DNA of 29,114 nucleotides from JAWPMV01 sp038527215 (GTDB lineage Bacteria; Bacteroidota; Bacteroidia; J057), in contig JBCBGC010000110.1 of assembly GCA_038527215.1 (NCBI GenBank), forward strand, positions 1-29,114. The letters are read 5' to 3'. Below the pieces are notes generated by a model, which searched no databases, had not been told where the DNA came from, and was given only the letters and a program-made list of their open reading frames with translations. The position numbers and the translations under genes were made by a program. Below, piece by piece: positions 25,742 to 29,114 of this stretch; within the stretch, counting starts at the first letter, position 1; every line of letters starts with the position of its first letter.

Positions 25742-26311
25742 ATGCCTACTTCCTACGATGCATACTACCAGACTGCCGACCTCTTTGGTCCACCACATGC
25801 GCCATTGATGGATTTTTTCCGAAAACAACCTATGCCTGCCACGGTATTGGATGTCGGCTGTGGTCAGGGGAGAAATGCCCTACCGCTGGCTCGGATGGGC
25901 TTTGAGATCGTGGGGACGGATTTATCCAAAGTAGGGATTGATCAGATGAACGCCCTCGCCGAAAGAGAGGCTTTACCCATCACAGGCCTGGTTGCTGATA
26001 TCTTTGTTTTTGAGGACTATGGAGCGTATGACTTTATCCTCTTGGATAGCATGTTTCATTTTCGGAAGTCGGAAAAAAAGCAGGAACTGGATTTACTGGG
26101 AAAAATCTTCCATGCCCTCAAAGCCCGTGGGCAGCTGGTCATCTGTATGCAGGCGGCTCCGGCTAAAGTGGAGCTCCTGGAGACTTCTGCCAAAGAACAT
26201 CCATCGCTTACTCAAATCGTAGCGGAACGCTTTGACTATATCTTCGAAGATCGCGATTCCGGGCATCGGTCGGTGTCCGAGTATGTGATGAGGGTCTGGC
26301 AAAAATCCTGA
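25742..26311 (+). CDS. SAM-dependent class I methyltransferase
   Basis: The frame extends upstream to 25601, but the family core begins at MPTSYDAYYQ, so the ATG at 25742 (189 aa) is preferred. Motif I is VLDVGCGQGRN (35-45), the acidic end of beta-2 is GTDLS (58-62), and motif IV is around YDFILLDSMFHF. This is the Rossmann-type SAM-binding fold of the Methyltransf_11/25 and TehB-like groups. The protein is small, cytoplasmic and has no extra substrate domain, so the methyl acceptor (small molecule or metabolite) cannot be assigned. It ends 34 bp from the convergent P1 peptidase gene. Confidence 0.88.
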   Translation: MPTSYDAYYQTADLFGPPHAPLMDFFRKQPMPATVLDVGCGQGRNALPLARMGFEIVGTDLSKVGIDQMNALAEREALPITGLVADIFVFEDYGAYDFILLDSMFHFRKSEKKQELDLLGKIFHALKARGQLVICMQAAPAKVELLETSAKEHPSLTQIVAERFDYIFEDRDSGHRSVSEYVMRVWQKS

Positions 26312-26321
26312 TCGGAAGTTC

Positions 26322-26339
26322 GGGTCCCTGACCCTTTTT
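26322..26339 (+). terminator. Short terminator after the methyltransferase gene
   Basis: GGGTC (26322-26326), CCT loop, GACCC (26330-26334), then T5 (26335-26339). The 5-bp stem is short but GC-rich and correctly placed 10 bp after the stop. Confidence 0.55.
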
Positions 26340-26345
26340 GTCCGC

Positions 26346-27449
26346 CTACTCCTTCAACCATTCCCATACCTGTTCCTTCGGCAGGGCTTCTATAGTCCCC
26401 CGGTGCCCTTTTACCGTCTCGGCCGCAAATAGCGAATTGATCACGGCTTCTTCGGTAGCTTCGATCACCCCGAGGAAAAGGGCGGACATATGGTCGTTGC
26501 GAAGGACCTGTCCAGAGCGGAGGGGTTCACGACTTTGGTAGGGAATACGTAAGGCGGGATCGGTAGAAAAAGCGATGACATAATCGCCGCTGCCATTGGA
26601 CATGATGCCGCCGGTTTTGCCCAGGCCCAGCAAGGCCCGCTTGGCCAGGCGCTTGAGGTTCCGGGCATCCAGGGGTGCGTCGGTAGCTACGACGATCATA
26701 CAAGAACCATCAGCTGCGCCCTCCAGCTGGCGCTGGAAATAGTATTTGCCGAGTTTCTTACCAACAGGGACCCCGGCAATTTCGAGCACGCCCCCAAAGT
26801 TGGTTTGGACCAGAACCCCTACGGTATAGCCCCCCAGGCTTGCGGGCAACTTACGGGAAGCCGTGCCGATGCCTCCTTTGAAGCCAAAGCAGATGGTGCC
26901 AGTACCCGCGCCTACATTGCCTTCGGCCACGGCTCCGGTATCAGCCAGGGCGATCGCTTCCAGCACATGCTTTTTTTCCACCCAGCGACTACGAATATCA
27001 TTCAGAAAGCCATCATTGGTTTCGCCCACTACCGGATTGACCGAGCGGACGTTTTGGTTCTCAGGCTGACTCAAGGTGTAGTCCAGCAGGGCATCCGCTG
27101 CGGTAGGTACGGAAAGGGTATTGGTCAGGATGACGGGGGTTTCGAGATTGCCGAGTTCCTGGACTTGCGTATAGCCGGCCAGTTTGCCGAAGGCATTGCC
27201 CAGGTAAATGGCCGCCGGGACTTTTTCCTGAAACAAATTGTCGCCATGTGGGAGAATGGCCGTAACCCCGGTATGCACACTATCCCCTCGATGGAGGCTC
27301 ACCTGGCCCACTTTAAGCCCCGCAACGTCTGTGATCGCATTGTGCGAACCTTTGGGTAATACCCCGATCTCCAAGCCTTGTTCGAAGGGACGGTTTTGGG
27401 AGAAAATAAGCGTAGGAAAGAAAAACAGCAGGTAGCAAAGGAATCGCAT
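26346..27449 (-). CDS. Exported P1-family (DmpA-type, S58) aminopeptidase
   Basis: The ATG at 27447-27449 is preferred (367 aa; AGGAAA lies 9 bp upstream) over a TTG 18 bp earlier, because it gives a compact signal peptide, MRFLCYLLFFFPTLIFSQ. The protein has the DmpA/BapA N-terminal-nucleophile architecture: an early NAITDVAGLKVGQV segment, GVTAILPHG, GNAFGKLAGY, NTLSVPTAADALLDY, GNVGAGTGTICFGFKGGIGT, and VQTNFG with the Asn (217) expected to form the oxyanion hole. The self-cleavage site is DGSCMIVVATDAPL, Gly248-Ser249, where Ser249 becomes the N-terminal nucleophile of the beta subunit. DmpA itself uses Ser250 and removes D- or L-amino acids from peptides, and BapA acts on beta-peptides; the substrate here is unknown. 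It is predicted periplasmic and follows the small gene at 27490-27891 by 40 bp, probably in one operon. Confidence 0.92.
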   Translation of the reverse strand: MRFLCYLLFFFPTLIFSQNRPFEQGLEIGVLPKGSHNAITDVAGLKVGQVSLHRGDSVHTGVTAILPHGDNLFQEKVPAAIYLGNAFGKLAGYTQVQELGNLETPVILTNTLSVPTAADALLDYTLSQPENQNVRSVNPVVGETNDGFLNDIRSRWVEKKHVLEAIALADTGAVAEGNVGAGTGTICFGFKGGIGTASRKLPASLGGYTVGVLVQTNFGGVLEIAGVPVGKKLGKYYFQRQLEGAADGSCMIVVATDAPLDARNLKRLAKRALLGLGKTGGIMSNGSGDYVIAFSTDPALRIPYQSREPLRSGQVLRNDHMSALFLGVIEATEEAVINSLFAAETVKGHRGTIEALPKEQVWEWLKE

Positions 27450-27489
27450 AGGTGGCTTTTTCCTCAATCTACGAGCTTTACCGGAAAAA

Positions 27490-27891
27490 TCAGCGGATGC
27501 GGTATTGGCTGACTTCCGCTAGCGGAAGGTATTCCTGTCCCGCTGCCTTTACGGCGGCGAGGGGTTGTAGCTGCCGATCGTAGTTGAGGGGGTTCCAGCG
27601 CGTTTTGATCACGGTAAGTTCTACCTCTGTTCCGACGGCGATTTCTTCTGCCATTTTTTCCCAATCAAATAAGGGCACCAGGTCTTGGTTCACATAATAC
27701 GAATGCGCGTCCCCTTCCAGGGTAATCACCACGTCTCCACAGCAAGGGGAGGAAATACTGGCCAGGGTTCCGGTCTGTGTATAGAGGTTTTCGGGGGTTG
27801 GGGCAGGCACTTTGGCCCAGGCAATAAAGCCGAGGCCGAGGATCAGGAGGGCGCCAAAGGCAAGGAAGGAATAGGAGAGGAACCGGGCCAT
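27490..27891 (-). CDS. Small membrane-anchored protein of unknown function
   Basis: This 133-aa protein has one N-terminal hydrophobic helix (about 5-26: LSYSFLAFGALLILGLGFIAW), then about 105 residues outside the membrane. They contain an adjacent cysteine pair in SSPCCGDVVITLEGD and several beta-strand-like stretches, suggesting a small beta-barrel or OB-like fold. I do not recognise a family. The CC pair could form a vicinal disulfide or bind a metal. The gene starts at an ATG, is 40 bp upstream of the P1 peptidase start on the same strand, and is probably co-transcribed with it. The codon pattern looks like that of its neighbours, so I take it as real. Confidence 0.72.
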   Translation of the reverse strand: MARFLSYSFLAFGALLILGLGFIAWAKVPAPTPENLYTQTGTLASISSPCCGDVVITLEGDAHSYYVNQDLVPLFDWEKMAEEIAVGTEVELTVIKTRWNPLNYDRQLQPLAAVKAAGQEYLPLAEVSQYRIR

Positions 27892-27969
27892 GTTTTAATG
27901 TGTATGCCAGAAGAAGGAGAATTTACAGCAGATTTTCAAGGGCAAAAATGATCTCTGAGAGAAGCCCAC

Positions 27970-28000
27970 AAAAAAACCTCCCGGGAGAGCCCGGGAGGTT
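27970..28000 (-). terminator. Terminator of the TonB-dependent receptor gene
   Basis: Read on the minus strand, AACCTCCCGGG, CTCT loop, CCCGGGAGGTT form a perfect 11-bp stem (27975-28000) followed by a T-run (27970-27974). It lies 31 bp past the receptor stop. Confidence 0.93.
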
Positions 28001-28030
28001 ATTCTATGTATTCAGTCTACTAAGCGAGGC

Positions 28031-29047
28031 TTAGAAGCGAACTTTCAGAGAAGAGTTCCAGGTACGACCGAATCCCCAGAAACCACGGTTCTGCGTGTAG
28101 AACTCGTTTTCGTTTGCGGTATCAGGATCGTCCAGAACGTTGGTGTCCATCTCGGCTACATACCAGGTGTCAGCAATGTTGTTGACGTTGAGGCGCCAGA
28201 TCAAATCTACCCCACCCAGGCTGAATTCCCAGCTCAGACCACCGTCGAGCAGAGAGTAAGCAGGCAGCTGAGCTACAGCAGCGTTGTCGCTCAGGAAGGC
28301 ATCGTCTTCGATGTCAAAGTCGGCGTACAACTGGTCAGCATAGTAGAAGCTGAGGTAAGCAGACAGGCCTTTGATGAACTCGTAGTTAGCGCTCAGGTTG
28401 AAAGTAGTCTGAGCTGCGTCTCCTACGCGTAGGTTCTCAGCGAAGATGGTTACGTTAGAAAGCTGATCGTCCGTATCCAGGTTGGTTACCTGAGCAGTGA
28501 AGTTAGAGGTATAACGCCAGTTAGCCAGAGAAGCCATACCACGGATGGTCAGGTTGTAGATCGGGTTGTAAGTGAATTCCAACTCGATACCCTGGTGCAA
28601 CTGTCCTACACCGGAGAAAGTAGCCAAAGCGTCTACGGTCAGGGTGTCGTTTACAGCTACCTGCAGAGACTTGTCAAACTGACGGTTGGTCCAGAGCGTA
28701 GAGTACAGGTTCACGTTAGCGGTGATTTTACCGGTACGCAGACCGTAACCTGCTTCGAATCCATATACATCCTGGTTCTTGAGGTCTTCGTTGATGTCAT
28801 TTCTGAAGTTCAGGAAGACGTTGTCGAAGATAGGCTGCTGAGAGAAGTATCCAGCGTTCACGAACACATTCTGTACGTCGTCAATGTTATAGTTAGCACC
28901 GGCTTTCACCGTACCACCGAGTTTGTTTACCCAGTCAGTAGTCTGCTCAGGATCGGAGTCCAAGTAGTTGAAGTAGTCAATCCGCTTGAAGCCCTGGTTA
29001 GAACCAGAACCGGAAAGGAAAGCTGTCAGGCGATCGTTGCTTACTTC
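28031..29047 (-). CDS. TonB-dependent receptor, C-terminal beta-barrel part; 5' end broken
   Basis: About 335 residues of an outer-membrane receptor barrel are readable. They begin SNDRLTAFLSGSGSNQGFKR, include VKAGANYNIDDVQNVFVNAG, YFSQQPIFDNVF, GFEAGYGLRTGKITANVN, and end in the SSLKVRF strand with the terminal Phe typical of BAM substrates. Alternating hydrophobic strands and aromatic girdles fit the TonB_dep_Rec barrel. The plug and TonB box are absent. Upstream, an in-frame TGA (29048-29050) ends the frame, and the other two minus frames are also closed within the last 75 bases, so the gene is interrupted at about 29040 rather than simply cut by the window edge. There is no plausible start inside the remaining frame (a TTG at 28963 lies within a barrel strand). 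Codons are strongly biased (AAC, TAC, TTC, GGT, CTG), as in highly expressed genes. Ligand unknown; the strong terminator follows. Confidence 0.88.
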   Translation of the reverse strand, partial: EVSNDRLTAFLSGSGSNQGFKRIDYFNYLDSDPEQTTDWVNKLGGTVKAGANYNIDDVQNVFVNAGYFSQQPIFDNVFLNFRNDINEDLKNQDVYGFEAGYGLRTGKITANVNLYSTLWTNRQFDKSLQVAVNDTLTVDALATFSGVGQLHQGIELEFTYNPIYNLTIRGMASLANWRYTSNFTAQVTNLDTDDQLSNVTIFAENLRVGDAAQTTFNLSANYEFIKGLSAYLSFYYADQLYADFDIEDDAFLSDNAAVAQLPAYSLLDGGLSWEFSLGGVDLIWRLNVNNIADTWYVAEMDTNVLDDPDTANENEFYTQNRGFWGFGRTWNSSLKVRF

Positions 29048-29113
29048 TCAGCTTCTGATGACAACAATCCTGAAAATGTCATCACCGAAGAATCTCCCGC
29101 TGACTTCCTGAAC
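29042..29113 (+). other. Protein-like 24-codon fragment on the opposite strand
   Basis: From the point where the receptor frame stops, the plus strand reads YFSASDDNNPENVITEESP then ADFLN without interruption to the window end, with the same C-ending codon habit as the receptor gene. No start codon of its own is evident and the sequence runs off the window. It may belong to a neighbouring gene, an inverted piece of a receptor gene, or an assembly join. The fragment is too short to identify. Confidence 0.3.
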
Positions 29114-29114
29114 T

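Noticed and set aside
25300..25905. 201-codon plus-strand frame ahead of the methyltransferase
   Set aside because: It overlaps the N-terminus of the dehydrogenase on one side and the methyltransferase in a different frame on the other; Cys- and Ser-rich with no domain.
28031..28963. Receptor gene starting at the TTG at 28963
   Set aside because: That codon lies inside a barrel strand (DYFNYLDSDPE) and the frame continues clearly upstream to about 29041.

Overview
The window looks like a chromosomal segment of a Bacteroidota bacterium, probably a Saprospiria (Lewinella/Haliscomenobacter-like) lineage. The evidence is two proteins with a C-terminal type IX secretion (T9SS) sorting domain, SprB-like repeats and GEVED domains in a giant pappalysin-type protease, a WG-repeat protein, a TonB-dependent receptor, weak Shine-Dalgarno signals, and one TAnnTTTG-type promoter box. 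I saw no tRNA, rRNA, CRISPR array, transposase or phage gene.

Layout. (1) 1-6584, minus strand: a probable regulatory/envelope block. It runs from an ECF sigma factor to a one-TM membrane protein, a lipoprotein that is its paralogue, and a large exported WG-repeat protein that runs off the left edge. (2) 6685-8145, plus: a DbpA-like RNA helicase with an unusual DEGD motif II. (3) 8146-8640: a 30-bp tandem repeat array (13 units) preceded by two inverted copies that enclose a nested hairpin. (4) 8738-11464, plus: a six-PKD-domain secreted protein with a T9SS tail. (5) 11677-14986, plus: AraC regulator, DUF4345-like membrane protein, SDR oxidoreductase and an exported haloalkane dehalogenase (HLD-II signature). 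This block converges, across a shared terminator, on (6) 15062-16294, minus: an exported homologue of linalool dehydratase/isomerase. (7) 16847-21628, plus: a 1593-aa M43-like metalloprotease ending in a dockerin-like repeat. It converges across another shared terminator on (8) 21711-25442, minus: a 1243-aa PQQ sugar dehydrogenase/diheme cytochrome c/lectin-like/T9SS fusion. (9) 25742-27891: a methyltransferase, a P1-family (DmpA-type) peptidase and a small membrane-anchored protein. (10) 28031-29047, minus: the C-terminal half of a TonB-dependent receptor, whose reading frame stops abruptly about 70 bases before the window end, where the coding signal switches strand.

How it fits together. 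Most genes encode cell-surface or periplasmic proteins. The most unusual part is 11.7-16.3 kb. There, two enzymes acting on small organic molecules (an HLD-II dehalogenase and a LinD-like dehydratase/isomerase) both carry export signals and sit tail to tail, with an AraC regulator and an SDR on one side. A shared pathway is inference only. The second notable block is the sigma factor with its paralogous membrane-protein/lipoprotein pair, which resembles an undescribed envelope signalling cassette. Residue numbers for catalytic sites were counted by hand, and homologies were judged from memory of family sequences, without database searches.
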